DNA of 64,000 nt from Aquamicrobium zhengzhouense (GCF_016124105.1 NZ_JADGMQ010000006.1:145493-209492); one strand, 5' to 3'; shown: positions 29,334 to 43,425, counted from the first letter of the stretch. Notes: generated by a model from the letters alone, not told the origin. A program made the numbers and translations.

Positions 29334-31340
29334 ATGTTCAAGAAAATCCTCATCGCCAATCGCGGCGAAATCGCCTGCCGCGTTATCCGCACCGCCAAGA
29401 AGCTCGGCATCAAGACGGTGGCCGTCTATTCGGACGCGGACCGAGAAGCGCTGCATGTGAAGCAGGCCGACGAGGCGATCCATATCGGCCCCGCCCCGTC
29501 GAACCAGTCCTACATCGTCATCGACAAGATCATCGACGCGATCCGCCAGTCGGGCGCAGATGCGGTTCATCCGGGCTACGGCTTCCTGTCGGAAAACTCC
29601 AAGTTCGCCGAGGCGCTGGAGAAGGAAGGCGTTGCCTTCATCGGCCCACCGGTCGGCGCGATCGAGGCGATGGGCGACAAGATCACGTCGAAGAAGCTGG
29701 CGGCGGAAGCCGGCGTCTCAACCGTGCCAGGCCATATGGGCCTGATCGAAGATGCGGATGAAGCCGTGCGCATCGCTTCCTCGATCGGCTATCCGGTGAT
29801 GATCAAGGCGTCCGCCGGCGGTGGCGGCAAGGGCATGCGCATTGCCTGGAACGACGAGGAAGCCCGCGAAGGGTTCCAGTCGTCGAAGAACGAAGCGAAG
29901 TCATCGTTTGGCGATGACCGCATTTTCATCGAAAAGTTCGTAACCCAGCCGCGCCACATTGAAATTCAGGTGCTGGGCGACAAGCACGGCAATGTGATCT
30001 ATCTCGGCGAGCGCGAATGCTCGATCCAGCGCCGCAACCAGAAGGTCGTCGAAGAAGCGCCGTCGCCTTTCCTTGATGAAGCGACCCGCAAGGCGATGGG
30101 CGAACAGGCTGTGGCGCTCGCCAAGGCCGTTGGCTACCACTCGGCTGGTACGGTCGAGTTCATCGTCGATGGCGATCGCAATTTCTACTTCCTCGAGATG
30201 AACACGCGTCTGCAGGTTGAGCATCCGGTGACGGAACTCATTACCGGCATCGACCTCGTTGAAGAGATGATCCGCGTCGCTGCTGGCGAGAAGCTGAAGA
30301 TTGCCCAAGACGACGTGAAGCTCGACGGCTGGGCGATCGAAAGCCGACTTTACGCCGAAGATCCGTATCGCAACTTCCTGCCGTCGATTGGCCGCCTGAC
30401 GCGCTACAATCCGCCGGAAGAAGGCTCGCACGACAACGGCACGATCATCCGCAACGACACCGGCGTGTTCGAAGGCGGCGAGATCTCGATGTATTACGAT
30501 CCGATGATCGCCAAGCTCTGCACCTGGGCCCCGACCCGGGACAAGGCGGTCGCGGCGATGTCGCAGGCGCTGGACGATTTCGAGGTCGAAGGCATCGGCC
30601 ACAATTTGCCGTTCCTCTCCGCCGTCATGGAGCACCCGCGCTTCCAGGCTGGAACGATCACGACCGCCTTCATTGCAGAAGAGTGGCCGGAGGGTTTTGC
30701 GGGCGTCGAGCCGAATGCGGACCAGGCGAAGGTGCTGGCCGCCGTGGCGGCGCTGATCAACCATCGCCTGCAAAAGCGCGCTGTGCTGATTTCGGGCGTA
30801 CTCGCCAACCACCCGCGCAAGGTCGGCCGCGATTGGTCGGTCAAGCTGAACGGGTCCGGCGATTTCCCGGTCACGGTCAAGGAAGACGGCAGCAAGCTCG
30901 TCGTCGGCTTTGACGATGACACGTCGCTCGCTATCTCTTCCGACTGGCTGCCGGGTCGTAGCCACGCACACTTCAACGTCGGCACCCATCGCGTTGGCGT
31001 AAAAGTGCAGCAGAACGGATCGTCGCTGCGCCTGCGCTGGCAGGGCATTGATGTGAAGGCCTATGTGCGCACGCCGCGCGTCGCTGAACTTGCCTGCCTG
31101 ATGCCAGAAAAGCTGCCGCCAGACACGTCGAAGATGCTGCTCTGCCCGATGCCGGGTGTCATCACCTCGGTCGCGGTCAAGGAAGGCGACGAGGTCCAGG
31201 AAGGCCAGGCGCTCGCCACCGTCGAAGCGATGAAGATGGAAAACGTTCTTCGCGCCGAACGCCGCGGCACCGTCAAAAAAGTCGCCGTCGAACCAGGGGC
31301 AAGCCTTGCGGTTGATGAACTCATCATGGAGTTCGAATGA
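29334..31340 (+). CDS. pccA: Propionyl-CoA carboxylase alpha subunit (biotin carboxylase and biotin carrier)
   Basis: A 668-residue protein. It has an N-terminal biotin carboxylase domain (KILIANRGEIACRVIRTAKKLG), the ATP-grasp glycine loop KASAGGGGKGMRIAW and the signature FLEMNTRLQVEHPVTE. A linking BT domain follows, then a C-terminal biotinyl domain with EAMKMEN and the biotinylated Lys at about 634, 34 residues from the end. Together with PccB it carboxylates propionyl-CoA. The PccA-like BT region and neighbours (pccB, mutase) favour propionyl- over methylcrotonyl-CoA. Confidence 0.96.
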   Translation: MFKKILIANRGEIACRVIRTAKKLGIKTVAVYSDADREALHVKQADEAIHIGPAPSNQSYIVIDKIIDAIRQSGADAVHPGYGFLSENSKFAEALEKEGVAFIGPPVGAIEAMGDKITSKKLAAEAGVSTVPGHMGLIEDADEAVRIASSIGYPVMIKASAGGGGKGMRIAWNDEEAREGFQSSKNEAKSSFGDDRIFIEKFVTQPRHIEIQVLGDKHGNVIYLGERECSIQRRNQKVVEEAPSPFLDEATRKAMGEQAVALAKAVGYHSAGTVEFIVDGDRNFYFLEMNTRLQVEHPVTELITGIDLVEEMIRVAAGEKLKIAQDDVKLDGWAIESRLYAEDPYRNFLPSIGRLTRYNPPEEGSHDNGTIIRNDTGVFEGGEISMYYDPMIAKLCTWAPTRDKAVAAMSQALDDFEVEGIGHNLPFLSAVMEHPRFQAGTITTAFIAEEWPEGFAGVEPNADQAKVLAAVAALINHRLQKRAVLISGVLANHPRKVGRDWSVKLNGSGDFPVTVKEDGSKLVVGFDDDTSLAISSDWLPGRSHAHFNVGTHRVGVKVQQNGSSLRLRWQGIDVKAYVRTPRVAELACLMPEKLPPDTSKMLLCPMPGVITSVAVKEGDEVQEGQALATVEAMKMENVLRAERRGTVKKVAVEPGASLAVDELIMEFE

Positions 31341-31350
31341 TGCGTGGGGT

Positions 31351-31485
31351 CACCCCCACCCCTAACCCCTCCCCACAAGGGGGAGGGGAATTTTCTGTGC
31401 CGAGCGCCTGGCGCAAACAGTCCCAGATTTCGCGAGACATCAAGGTTTCCCTCCCCCTTGTGGGGAGGGCTAAGGGGTGGGGGTC
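31351..31485. repeat. Inverted pair of roughly 39-bp C/G-rich intergenic palindromic elements
   Basis: Arm A (31351-31390) and arm B (31447-31485) are near-exact reverse complements, each containing CCCTCCCCACAAGGGGGAGG or its complement. They are separated by 56 bases and lie between the pccA stop and the scpA ribosome-binding site. Similar elements are scattered between genes of Mesorhizobium-like genomes as I recall. The pair could fold into a long hairpin separating the two genes' messages. Confidence 0.8.
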
Positions 31486-31530
31486 TACAGCCGCCCAGCC
31501 GTCCAATCTGTAGGCTCGCAGGAGGTTTTC

Positions 31531-33669
<2,139 letters not shown>

Positions 33670-33670
33670 G

Positions 33671-33690
33671 GCCGCCCGGTTGGGCGGCTT
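33671..33690 (+). terminator. Hairpin after scpA, probable terminator
   Basis: A perfect 7-bp stem GCCGCCC / GGGCGGC with a GGTT loop begins one base after the scpA stop region and is followed by TTCAT. It is GC-rich with a poor U tract. Confidence 0.5.
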
Positions 33691-33825
33691 CATGCCGTGA
33701 CGTTTGAATCTGAAGTGGCACGCTGAAGCGCGTGCAAAGCTGACGCTCGAATAATACCTCCAAGAGTTGCCTTTCGTCTGAACGGCGACAGATTACTCTC
33801 GCTACGAAACGAGGGAGTGATCGAT

Positions 33826-34899
33826 ATGAGCGCTGATGCGGAAATCCTGTTCGAAAAACGTGGACGGGCGGGGCTGATCACGCTCAATCGGCCCAAGGCG
33901 TTGAACGCGCTCAACGCCAATATGGTCGCGCTGATGCACCCCCGGCTGATTGAATGGGCGAACGATCCAGACGTAGAACTGGTGATCGTACAAGGCGCGG
34001 GTGAGAAGGCGTTTTGTGCCGGAGGCGACATCCGCCAATTGCACGACTGGGGCAGGGCCAACGATCCGGCGATGCGCGCATTTTATCGCGATGAGTACCG
34101 CCTCAACGCTTATATCAAAGCCTATCCGAAGCCCTATGTCGCCCTTCTAGATGGGATCGTGATGGGCGGCGGTGTGGGTCTGTCGGTTCATGGCAGCCAC
34201 CGGGTTGGAAGCGAAAAACTCATGTTCGCCATGCCGGAGACTGGCATCGGCTTCTTCCCGGATGTGGGAGCCACCTACTTTCTTCCGCGCATGCCCGGGA
34301 AAGTCGGCACCTGGCTCGCTCTGACGGCTTCGCGTCTGGGGCAATCCGATGCCTTGTGGTCAGGCTTTGCAACCCACGCCGTTGCGTCGGCAGATATTCC
34401 TGCGCTGACCGAAGCGCTGTGCGAGGGAGGCGATCCGGATGAAACGATCCGGGCCTTCGTGATGGCGACATCCGAATCCGCAGTCCGGCAGAAGCGTGAG
34501 GTCATCGATAGGTGCTTTTCCGGCGTGATGGTGGAAGAAATTCTCGAGCGGCTGGATGATGAAGAGGGGGAGTGGGCGCAAAAGCAGGCTGCAACCATCC
34601 GCTCCAAGTCGCCAACCAGCGTGAAGATCGCGTTGCGCCAGATGCAGGAGGGGGCCAAGGTTGATTTCGATGAGTGCATGAAGATCGAGTTCCGCATCGT
34701 CTCACGCGTTGAGAAGGGCGTCGATTTTTACGAGGGCGTGCGCGCAGTCATCATCGACAAGGACCATTCAGCGAAGTGGCAGCCGGCAGAACTGACCGAG
34801 ATCAGCAATGCTGACATCGACGCCTATTTTGCGCCGCTCGATGATGAGCTTGACCTGACCGACCTCGAGCGACCCAAAGAATCCACGCTGGCCGATTGA
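33826..34899 (+). CDS. 3-hydroxyisobutyryl-CoA hydrolase / enoyl-CoA hydratase family
   Basis: A 357-residue crotonase-fold enzyme. The oxyanion-hole motifs are AFCAGGDIRQLHDWG and DGIVMGGGVGLSVHGSHRV. The segment MPETGIGFFPDVGATYFLPRMPG is characteristic of 3-hydroxyisobutyryl-CoA hydrolases (valine breakdown) rather than simple hydratases, and the length (over 340) also fits. The valine route ends in propionyl-CoA, which links it to the upstream pcc/mutase genes. ATG 33826 is chosen over the GTG at 33817 by spacing from GAGGGA. Confidence 0.85.
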   Translation: MSADAEILFEKRGRAGLITLNRPKALNALNANMVALMHPRLIEWANDPDVELVIVQGAGEKAFCAGGDIRQLHDWGRANDPAMRAFYRDEYRLNAYIKAYPKPYVALLDGIVMGGGVGLSVHGSHRVGSEKLMFAMPETGIGFFPDVGATYFLPRMPGKVGTWLALTASRLGQSDALWSGFATHAVASADIPALTEALCEGGDPDETIRAFVMATSESAVRQKREVIDRCFSGVMVEEILERLDDEEGEWAQKQAATIRSKSPTSVKIALRQMQEGAKVDFDECMKIEFRIVSRVEKGVDFYEGVRAVIIDKDHSAKWQPAELTEISNADIDAYFAPLDDELDLTDLERPKESTLAD

Positions 34900-34953
34900 C
34901 CGACAGAAGCGTTCGACCTACTCCCGAAGGACGCTTTTATTCGGAGATCTGGA

Positions 34954-35748
34954 ATGGCTTTTGCGCGCGTAAACGGCGTCGTCCTTCATCACGAGGTTCG
35001 TGGCAAGGCGGATGGTCCGACGGTCGTGTTTTCGAACTCGCTCGGCACCGACTTCCGCATCTGGAACGAGGTCAGCGCGGCGCTTGAGCCGACGCACCGC
35101 GTCGTTCTCTACGACAAGCGCGGCCATGGCCTGTCGGAAGCAACGCCCCAGCCGTACCGTATGGACGATCACGTCAACGATCTTGCCGCGCTGCTCGACC
35201 ATCTGGGCGTCACCAAGACCGTCGTCGTCGGCTTGTCGGTCGGCGGCCTGATCGCGCAGGGCATTGCGGCTGCTCGCCCCGAACTCGTTGAAGCGCTGAT
35301 CCTTTGCGACACCGCGCACAAGATCGGCACGGCGGATGCGTGGAACACGCGCATCAACGCGGTCAATGCCAATGGCATCGCTTCGATCGGCGACGCGATC
35401 ATGGAACGCTGGTTCACCGAGAGCTACCGCTCGCCGCAGAACCCGGATTTTGTCGGCTATACCGCGATGCTCACCCGCACGACCGTTGACGGCTATTCCG
35501 GCACCTGCGCAGCTTTGCGCGATGCAGACCTCACCGCCTCGACCTCGGCACTGAAGCTGCCGGTCCTCTGCGTCGTCGGCGATCAGGACGGCTCGACGCC
35601 GCCGGATCTCGTCCGCTCGACCGCAGACTTGATCGAAGGCGCGCGTTTCGAGATCATCGAAGGCTCGGGCCACATTCCGTGCGTTGAGCAACCAAAACAG
35701 ACCATCGCGCTGATCACAGGTTTCCTGAAGGAAATCGGCTGGCAATAA
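34954..35748 (+). CDS. pcaD: 3-oxoadipate enol-lactonase-like alpha/beta hydrolase
   Basis: A 264-residue alpha/beta hydrolase. The start GVVLHHEVRGKADGPTVVFSNSLGTDFRIWNEV, the nucleophile elbow GLSVGGLIAQG (Ser in G-L-S-V-G), GSTPPDLVRSTADLI and the late SGHIPCVEQP His region match PcaD enol-lactonases of the beta-ketoadipate pathway. No other pca gene is nearby; it sits between a hydrolase and a FadJ-type gene in the acyl-CoA region. The specific substrate is therefore less certain than the fold. Confidence 0.8.
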   Translation: MAFARVNGVVLHHEVRGKADGPTVVFSNSLGTDFRIWNEVSAALEPTHRVVLYDKRGHGLSEATPQPYRMDDHVNDLAALLDHLGVTKTVVVGLSVGGLIAQGIAAARPELVEALILCDTAHKIGTADAWNTRINAVNANGIASIGDAIMERWFTESYRSPQNPDFVGYTAMLTRTTVDGYSGTCAALRDADLTASTSALKLPVLCVVGDQDGSTPPDLVRSTADLIEGARFEIIEGSGHIPCVEQPKQTIALITGFLKEIGWQ

Positions 35749-35781
35749 GTCGCCGCATTCGCGACTGGGGAGGAGAAGCGA

Positions 35782-37854
35782 ATGGACACCTGCGTAACAA
35801 TCGAGCGCGACGGCAATATTGCCGTCGTCACCATCGATAATCCGCCGGTCAATGCGCTCAGCTTTCGCATGCGCGGGCCGCTGCATGATGCGCTCGCCGA
35901 GCTGGATGGTGACGCATCCATTCAGGCGATCGTCCTCGCCTGCGCCGGACGCACATTTGTCTCCGGTGCCGACATCAGCGAGTTCGGCACCGAGGTCGCC
36001 CTGGCAAAGCCGACCTTGCTGGACCTCTGTGCGCAGCTTGAAAACCTCTTCAAACCAGCCATCGCTGCGATCCACGGCTCGGCGCTGGGCGGCGGGCTGG
36101 AACTGGCGCTAGCTTGCCACTACCGCGTCGCCGATGATGCGGCGAAAGTTGGCTTTCCCGAGGTCAAGCTGGGCCTCATTCCAGGCTCCGGCGGCACCGT
36201 CCGCCTGCCGCGCCTGACAGGCCCCGAAAAGGCGGTCGAACTGATTGTCTCCGGCGCACCGGTCGGTGCGCAAAAGGCGCTTGATCTTGGCATGATCGAC
36301 GCCGTCGCAAATGGCGATCTGGTCGCCAGCGCCAAGGCGTTGGCTCGCAGCAAGGCGACAGAGACCGACCATCCTCCCGTCCGTGTGCGCAACGATCTTT
36401 TGACCGGCACCGACCTCACCGCCTTCGATGCAGCCGCATCCGCCCTGACGAAGAAGTCGCGCGGACTGGAAGCACCGCTTGCTGCTGTAGCGGCGGTGCG
36501 CAACGCGATCACGCTCCCCTTCGATGAAGCGCTCGTCGCTGAGCGCGCGACATTTTTGAAACTCGTCGCAGGCGATCAATCGCGCGCCCAGCGCCATCTG
36601 TTCTTCGCCGAGCGCGAGGCTGGCAAGGTGGCCGGCATCGGCAAGGACACGCTTATCCGCACCGTGAGAAAAGTCGGCGTCATAGGCGCTGGCCTGATGG
36701 GCGGCGGCATTGCCATGGCTTTCGCCAATGGCGGCTTCGAGGTCGTGCTGCTCGACATGAGCGATGCCGCCATCGAGCGCGGTTTTGCCACTATCGAAAA
36801 GACCTATGCGTCGTCGGTCGCGCGGGGTTCGCTCAGCGAGGATGACTGCGCACGCCGGCTCAAGCGCTTTTCGACCAGCACGGATTATGCGGTACTTGCC
36901 GATTGCGACCTCATTATCGAGGCCGTGTTTGAGGACATGGCGGTCAAGCACGATGTGTTTGCCAAGCTCGATAGCGTCGCCAAGCAAGGCGCGATCCTGG
37001 CCACCAACACATCCTATCTCGACGTCAACGAGATTGCGGCTGCAACGTCGCGTCCGAGCGATGTGCTCGGCCTCCACTTCTTCTCGCCAGCCAATGTGAT
37101 GAAGCTTCTGGAGATTGTCCGCACTGATCAGACCTCGCCGGAGTTGATCGCCACCGCCCTCGATGTCGCGCGCAAGATCGGCAAAGTCTCGGTCGTCGTT
37201 GGCGTCTGCCACGGCTTTGTCGGCAATCGCATGCTGACCGCGCGTGGCAACCAGATCGAACCGCTCCTGCTCGAAGGCGCAACGCCGCAGCAGGTCGACC
37301 GCGTGCTCACCGAATTCGGCTTCCCGATGGGGCCGTTTGCCATGCTCGACATGGCTGGGCTCGATATCGGCTGGCGCAAGCGCAAGGCACTCGGCCAGCG
37401 CAATCTGATCGCCGACGCCCTCGCCGAAGACGGCCATTACGGCCAGAAGACCGGGCGTGGCTATTATCGCTACGAGGAAGGCTCGCGCACGCCGCTGCCC
37501 GACGCCGAGGTCGCGCGGCTGATCGACGAGACGGCCCGAGAAAATGGCATCGAGCGGCGCGAGATATCAGATCAGGAAATTCTGGAGCGCACGCTTTATC
37601 CGCTGGTCAATGAAGGCGCACGTATTCTCGAAGAAGGCATAGCTGCGCGCGCGTCCGACATCGATATCGTCTGGATCAACGGCTACGGCTTTTCGATCGG
37701 AAAGGGCGGGCCAATGTTCTGGGCGGGGCTGGAAGGGCTTGGCAAGATCGTCGAACGTCTCGAATATTGGCATCAGAAGACAGGCGAGACTGTCTTTGAG
37801 CCCGCGCCACTGCTGCGCCGTCTGGCGGCCGAAGGTGGAAGCTTCACGGGCTAA
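35782..37854 (+). CDS. Multifunctional 3-hydroxyacyl-CoA dehydrogenase / enoyl-CoA hydratase (FadJ/FadB-like)
   Basis: A 690-residue fusion enzyme of beta-oxidation. The N-terminal crotonase domain (about 1-190) has [16 protein letters not shown] and [20 protein letters not shown], with the two catalytic glutamates in [14 protein letters not shown] and preceding segments. The NAD-binding Rossmann domain starts near residue 297 ([22 protein letters not shown]). The dehydrogenase C-terminal domains include the [16 protein letters not shown] catalytic-His segment and [12 protein letters not shown]. It probably hydrates and oxidises enoyl-CoAs; the matching thiolase is not in the window. Confidence 0.93.
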   Translation: MDTCVTIERDGNIAVVTIDNPPVNALSFRMRGPLHDALAELDGDASIQAIVLACAGRTFVSGADISEFGTEVALAKPTLLDLCAQLENLFKPAIAAIHGSALGGGLELALACHYRVADDAAKVGFPEVKLGLIPGSGGTVRLPRLTGPEKAVELIVSGAPVGAQKALDLGMIDAVANGDLVASAKALARSKATETDHPPVRVRNDLLTGTDLTAFDAAASALTKKSRGLEAPLAAVAAVRNAITLPFDEALVAERATFLKLVAGDQSRAQRHLFFAEREAGKVAGIGKDTLIRTVRKVGVIGAGLMGGGIAMAFANGGFEVVLLDMSDAAIERGFATIEKTYASSVARGSLSEDDCARRLKRFSTSTDYAVLADCDLIIEAVFEDMAVKHDVFAKLDSVAKQGAILATNTSYLDVNEIAAATSRPSDVLGLHFFSPANVMKLLEIVRTDQTSPELIATALDVARKIGKVSVVVGVCHGFVGNRMLTARGNQIEPLLLEGATPQQVDRVLTEFGFPMGPFAMLDMAGLDIGWRKRKALGQRNLIADALAEDGHYGQKTGRGYYRYEEGSRTPLPDAEVARLIDETARENGIERREISDQEILERTLYPLVNEGARILEEGIAARASDIDIVWINGYGFSIGKGGPMFWAGLEGLGKIVERLEYWHQKTGETVFEPAPLLRRLAAEGGSFTG

Positions 37855-37975
37855 CTCTTCCGTTGCATCGTTTTGGAATGATTTTCTCCTGAGCGGAACA
37901 TCGGACGACGCCGTTCACTTGGCAAAATGCCCACGCGCCACTAGATGGAGCCCAACCGAATTCAAAGGAAGAGCT

Positions 37976-38311
37976 ATGGAAATCCGTCAGATCACCGAAG
38001 ACTATTTTGTCTCACCGCAAATCGCAATTGAGCACGTGGCGAAGATCAAGGAAGCGGGTTTCAAGAGCATTATCGCCAACCGTCCGGACACCGAAGACGG
38101 TGCGGTGCCGCACGACGAAATCGCGGCGGCAGCACAAGAGGCCGGGCTTGAGTTCCGCTACATCCCGGTTGTTAGCGGCGCGATCACGCACGAAAATGTC
38201 GTTGAGCAGAACGCTGCGCTTGCCGAACTGCCAAAGCCGATCCTGGCCTATTGTCGCTCCGGTGGTCGCTGCACCAACCTCTACGCACTCGTGCAGCAGC
38301 TTCAGGCATAA
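37976..38311 (+). CDS. TIGR01244/DUF442 family phosphatase-like protein
   Basis: A 111-residue protein with the dual-specificity-phosphatase-like fold of the DUF442/TIGR01244 family. The N-terminal EDYFVSPQI, ANRPDTEDG and the active-site loop YCRSGGRCTNLYAL (Cys-x5-Arg, the PTP signature) are visible. In other bacteria this domain is fused to sulfur dioxygenase-like Blh proteins and linked to sulfide handling; here it is stand-alone. The ATG at 37976 has AAGGAAGAG upstream. The substrate is unknown. Confidence 0.85.
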   Translation: MEIRQITEDYFVSPQIAIEHVAKIKEAGFKSIIANRPDTEDGAVPHDEIAAAAQEAGLEFRYIPVVSGAITHENVVEQNAALAELPKPILAYCRSGGRCTNLYALVQQLQA

Positions 38312-38319
38312 GTCGTGAG

Positions 38320-38342
38320 CGCGCTGCCAATGGGGCAGCGCG
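38320..38342 (+). terminator. Stem-loop after the DUF442 gene
   Basis: A 9-bp perfect stem (CGCGCTGCC / GGCAGCGCG) with a 5-base loop lies 9 bases after the stop. No U tract follows, so it may be a Rho-dependent or mRNA-stabilising hairpin. Confidence 0.4.
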
Positions 38343-38390
38343 TAACACCACGCCGCGCTCCTATCGAGCGGCCTTCATTCCGCTATGCTT

Positions 38391-38427
38391 CGTTTTCGCT
38401 TTTGGCTAAGCTGCGCCGAAACGAAAG
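38391..38427. promoter_or_regulatory. Candidate GlpR operator upstream of glpR
   Basis: CGTTTTCGCTT at 38391 and CGAAACGAAAG at 38417 form an imperfect inverted repeat just upstream of the glpR ribosome-binding site. Related TTTCG repeats (TTTCGG, TTTCGA) occur at 39248-39270 before glpK. DeoR-family repressors commonly bind such TTTCG elements. Inferred from sequence only. Confidence 0.35.
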
Positions 38428-38440
38428 CTGAGGGAGCCGA

Positions 38441-39226
38441 ATGTATCTGCCGCCGCGCCATTCAGAGATCATCCAACTGGCCAAGGAAAATGGCCGTGTG
38501 CTGGTTGAGGAGCTTTCGTCTCACTTCGGTGTGACGCCGCAGACGATCCGCAAGGATCTCAACGATCTGTGCGATCGCCGGCTTCTGTCGCGCATCCATG
38601 GTGGCGCGCTGTTTCCGTCCGGGATCGAAAACGTCCAGTACGAGGCACGGCGCAAGATCGCGGCCGACGAGAAAGATGCAATCGGCAAGGCTGCGGCGGG
38701 CCTCATTCCCGACAACGCCTCGCTCTTCGTCAATATCGGCACGACCACCGAGGCTGTCTCTAACGCCCTTCTTGATCACAAGGGCCTGATGGTCATCACC
38801 AACAACATCAATGTCGCCAACCGCATGCGGGTTTACCCCTCGATTGAGGTGGTCATCGCGGGCGGCGTCGTGCGTGGATCGGATGGCGGCATCGTCGGCG
38901 AAGCGGCAGTCGATTTCATCCGCCAGTTCAAGGTAGATTATGCCGTCATCGGCACCTCCGCGATCGACCCCGATGGCGCTCTGCTCGATTACGATTTTCG
39001 CGAAGTGAAGGTCGCGCAGGCGATTCTTGCCAATGCTCGCCACGTCATCCTTGTCGCTGACTCGACCAAATTTGAGCGCACGGCGCCGGTTCGCATCGGC
39101 CACATCTCTCAGGTCAACACGTTCATCACGGATGAATGTGCGGTGGATGCGGTGCGCAAGGTTTGTCAGGACGCGGAGGTGCAACTGATCGAAACCCGCA
39201 AGCTGGGCTCCGAAGCAGCTTCCTGA
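38441..39226 (+). CDS. glpR: DeoR-family glycerol-3-phosphate regulon repressor
   Basis: A 261-residue DeoR repressor. The N-terminal winged helix-turn-helix reads RHSEIIQLAKENGRVLVEELSSHFGVTPQTIRKDLNDLCDRRLLSRIHGGA, with the family hallmark around TIRKDLN. The C-terminal DeoRC sensor domain contains NIGTTTEAV, GGVVRGSDGGIVGEAA and the DYDFREVKVAQAIL segment that binds a phosphorylated sugar. Its position directly before glpK makes glycerol-3-phosphate the likely effector. GAGGGAG precedes the ATG. Confidence 0.9.
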   Translation: MYLPPRHSEIIQLAKENGRVLVEELSSHFGVTPQTIRKDLNDLCDRRLLSRIHGGALFPSGIENVQYEARRKIAADEKDAIGKAAAGLIPDNASLFVNIGTTTEAVSNALLDHKGLMVITNNINVANRMRVYPSIEVVIAGGVVRGSDGGIVGEAAVDFIRQFKVDYAVIGTSAIDPDGALLDYDFREVKVAQAILANARHVILVADSTKFERTAPVRIGHISQVNTFITDECAVDAVRKVCQDAEVQLIETRKLGSEAAS

Positions 39227-39343
39227 GCATTTCCCTTTTCTTCAAATAATTTTCGGATTGCTTTCGATTTGGATGGCGATAACGTTGGTCATTATGCTTG
39301 CGAGGATAGGTTGACGCCCGCCAAGGTGGGCCAGGGAGGAAAA

Positions 39344-40834
<1,491 letters not shown>

Positions 40835-40973
40835 CTTATCTCTTTTATCGCCGCTTTTCTTTCTTTCGTGCGCGTGTTACCAGCCACTGCCATCCTGAGA
40901 GGGAAAATCGGAGTCGCCGTTGACCGAAGTGTCACGGGCTCCTCCCGCGCATCCGCAAATAAGAGGATCGGCA

Positions 40974-42476
40974 ATGGCAAAGATCATCGAAACTGCAACC
41001 GGTGCACTGGCGCTAACCTTCGACGACGTGCTGTTGCAGCCCGCCCACTCGGAAGTCATGCCCGGGCAGACCAATGTGGCAACAACAATTGCTCGTGATA
41101 TCGAGCTGAACATCCCAATCCTGTCTGCAGCCATGGACACGGTAACGGACGCACGCCTTGCCATCGCCATGGCTCAGGCTGGCGGTATCGGCGTCGTTCA
41201 CCGCAACTTCTCGCCCGAAGAACAGGCCGAGCAGGTCCGCCAGGTGAAGAAGTTCGAAAGCGGCATGGTCGTCAACCCGCTGACCATTGGTCCGGAGGCG
41301 ACCTTGGGCGACGCGAGAGCGCTTATGCGCGACCATGGGATCTCGGGTGTTCCGGTGGTCGAAAATGGCGGTACAGGCGGTCACCAGACCGGCAAGCTCG
41401 TTGGCATCCTCACCAATCGTGACGTGCGCTTCGCCTCGGATGCGAACCAGCGCGTGAGCGAACTGATGACGCATCAGAACCTCGTCACTGTGCGAGAGAA
41501 CGTTCATCAGGACGAAGCCAAGCGCCTGCTGCACCAGCACCGCATTGAAAAGCTCCTTGTCGTTGACGATGCCGGTCAGTGCGTCGGACTCATTACCGTC
41601 AAGGATATGGAAAAATCTCAGCTGAATCCGAATGCGGCCAAAGACGCACAGGGCCGTCTGCGGGTCGCAGCTGCCACCAGCGTTGGCAATGACGGGTTTG
41701 AGCGGGCAGAGCGCCTGATCGATGCAGGCGTGGACCTTCTCGTGATCGACACTGCGCACGGCCATTCACAGGCCGTGCTCGATGCGGTCACGCGGGCCAA
41801 GAAGATCTCCAATTCGGTTCGCATTCTCGCGGGCAACGTTGCGACCGCTGAAGGCACTCGCGCGCTGATCGATGCGGGTGCGGACGCGGTGAAGGTCGGT
41901 ATTGGTCCGGGATCGATCTGCACGACCCGTATCGTGGCCGGCGTTGGTGTCCCACAGCTGTCGGCGATCATGTCTGCCGTGGAAGTCGCGGACAAGATGG
42001 GCATCGGCATCGTTGCCGATGGTGGCATCAAGTTCTCTGGCGACCTGGCCAAGGCACTGGCTGCCGGTGCGGTGGCCGCGATGGTCGGTTCGCTTCTTGC
42101 CGGCACTGAGGAGAGCCCGGGTGAGGTCTACCTCCACCAGGGACGCTCCTACAAGTCGTATCGTGGTATGGGCTCGGTTGGCGCGATGGCGCGTGGCTCG
42201 GCTGACCGATACTTCCAGGCCGAGGTTCGTGACACGTTGAAACTGGTGCCGGAAGGCATTGAAGGGCAGGTGCCCTACAAGGGCCCGGTCGGAAATGTGT
42301 TGCACCAGCTCGTTGGCGGCCTCAAGGCGGCAATGGGCTATGTCGGTGCGGCTGACCTTGCCGAGCTTCGTGCCCGTGCCACTTTCGTTCGCATCTCGAA
42401 TGCGGGGCTTCGTGAAAGCCACGCGCATAACGTGACCATCACTCGCGAAAGCCCAAACTATCCGGGTTCTGTCTGA
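40974..42476 (+). CDS. guaB: IMP dehydrogenase
   Basis: A 500-residue enzyme oxidising IMP to XMP with NAD, the first committed step of GMP synthesis. The start [18 protein letters not shown] is the family signature. Two CBS domains are inserted after about residue 95. The catalytic loop is [11 protein letters not shown] with nucleophile Cys at about 316, and the flap carries [10 protein letters not shown]. The frame is open from a TTG at 40920, but the ATG at 40974 fits. guaA, the next enzyme, lies 5 kb downstream on the same strand. Confidence 0.97.
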   Translation: MAKIIETATGALALTFDDVLLQPAHSEVMPGQTNVATTIARDIELNIPILSAAMDTVTDARLAIAMAQAGGIGVVHRNFSPEEQAEQVRQVKKFESGMVVNPLTIGPEATLGDARALMRDHGISGVPVVENGGTGGHQTGKLVGILTNRDVRFASDANQRVSELMTHQNLVTVRENVHQDEAKRLLHQHRIEKLLVVDDAGQCVGLITVKDMEKSQLNPNAAKDAQGRLRVAAATSVGNDGFERAERLIDAGVDLLVIDTAHGHSQAVLDAVTRAKKISNSVRILAGNVATAEGTRALIDAGADAVKVGIGPGSICTTRIVAGVGVPQLSAIMSAVEVADKMGIGIVADGGIKFSGDLAKALAAGAVAAMVGSLLAGTEESPGEVYLHQGRSYKSYRGMGSVGAMARGSADRYFQAEVRDTLKLVPEGIEGQVPYKGPVGNVLHQLVGGLKAAMGYVGAADLAELRARATFVRISNAGLRESHAHNVTITRESPNYPGSV

Positions 42477-42579
42477 CCATCGGATAGATACTTTGCCAAT
42501 AGGTGCGGCGTGACTTGTCATGCCGCACCGTTAGGGTACAACCGCCAGGGCGCCTGGCCGAGAAACAGACGTCGGTGTT

Positions 42580-43329
42580 GTGGCTAAGTTCGGACTGCCT
42601 TCCGCTTATGTTCTGAAGCGTACTGCGCAGGTGACATTGATCGCCGCGACGATCTCCATCAGCATCTCTACAGGAATACGCTGGCTCATCGGCGCAGAAG
42701 CAGACGGCATCACGATTGCTGTACGGATCGTCCTGCCTTTCCTGATCGCCATTCCCCTAGGGCTCGTCTGGTTCAGCCGGCTCGAGGCGCTCGAGATGTC
42801 GTACCGGTTGCTGCTGAAGCAAACCAGCCAACTCGCACGCAAGGCAAATACCGATCCGATGACGGGGCTGCTCAATCGCCGCAGCTTCATCGAGCAATTC
42901 GAAACAGCGCGCGCCCACAAGGTGACCGGCAGTTTCATTATGGCGGACGTCGATGATCTGAAGATGATCAACGATCAATACGGTCATCTAGCGGGCGATG
43001 ATGCCATCATTTCGGTGGCCGAAGCGTTGAAGACAGTGCTCGGAGAGGAGAGCCTCATCGCACGCGTGGGGGGCGACGAATTTTGTGCGTTTGTTCCCGG
43101 CGGGGTTTGGGACGTTGAAGGAATGAGAACGGCAGTAAACGTCGAAGCGGCCAGGTTTTTTCAGCAGAGAGGCGGTACCTCCCACCTCCATCCGTCTGTC
43201 TCCATCGGACATCAGGCCTGCAAGCAGAACCTCTCCTTTCGCGAGCTGGTCGAGAAAACGGATGGCAGCCTCTATAGCAAGAAGCGCAGCCGAAGCGTTG
43301 TCGCCGAGGATATTCCCACTCGTTCCTGA
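42580..43329 (+). CDS. Membrane-anchored GGDEF diguanylate cyclase
   Basis: A 249-residue protein with two N-terminal hydrophobic segments (about 12-33 and 44-65) and a C-terminal GGDEF domain from TDPMTGLLNRRSFIEQFE to the end. The active site RVGGDEFCAF is intact, so c-di-GMP synthesis is expected. The position where the product-inhibition RxxD site would lie reads EESL, so feedback control may be missing. The GTG at 42580 is the probable start; no ATG precedes the hydrophobic segment. Confidence 0.9.
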   Translation: MAKFGLPSAYVLKRTAQVTLIAATISISISTGIRWLIGAEADGITIAVRIVLPFLIAIPLGLVWFSRLEALEMSYRLLLKQTSQLARKANTDPMTGLLNRRSFIEQFETARAHKVTGSFIMADVDDLKMINDQYGHLAGDDAIISVAEALKTVLGEESLIARVGGDEFCAFVPGGVWDVEGMRTAVNVEAARFFQQRGGTSHLHPSVSIGHQACKQNLSFRELVEKTDGSLYSKKRSRSVVAEDIPTRS

Positions 43330-43425
43330 ACCTCTTTGCTCAACACCGCGTTGCCGGAACGCGCGTTTCCCCTAGTTTATCGATATTGCGGAACGTTGGG
43401 ACGTTGCGCTTTCGAGAGGGACCTC

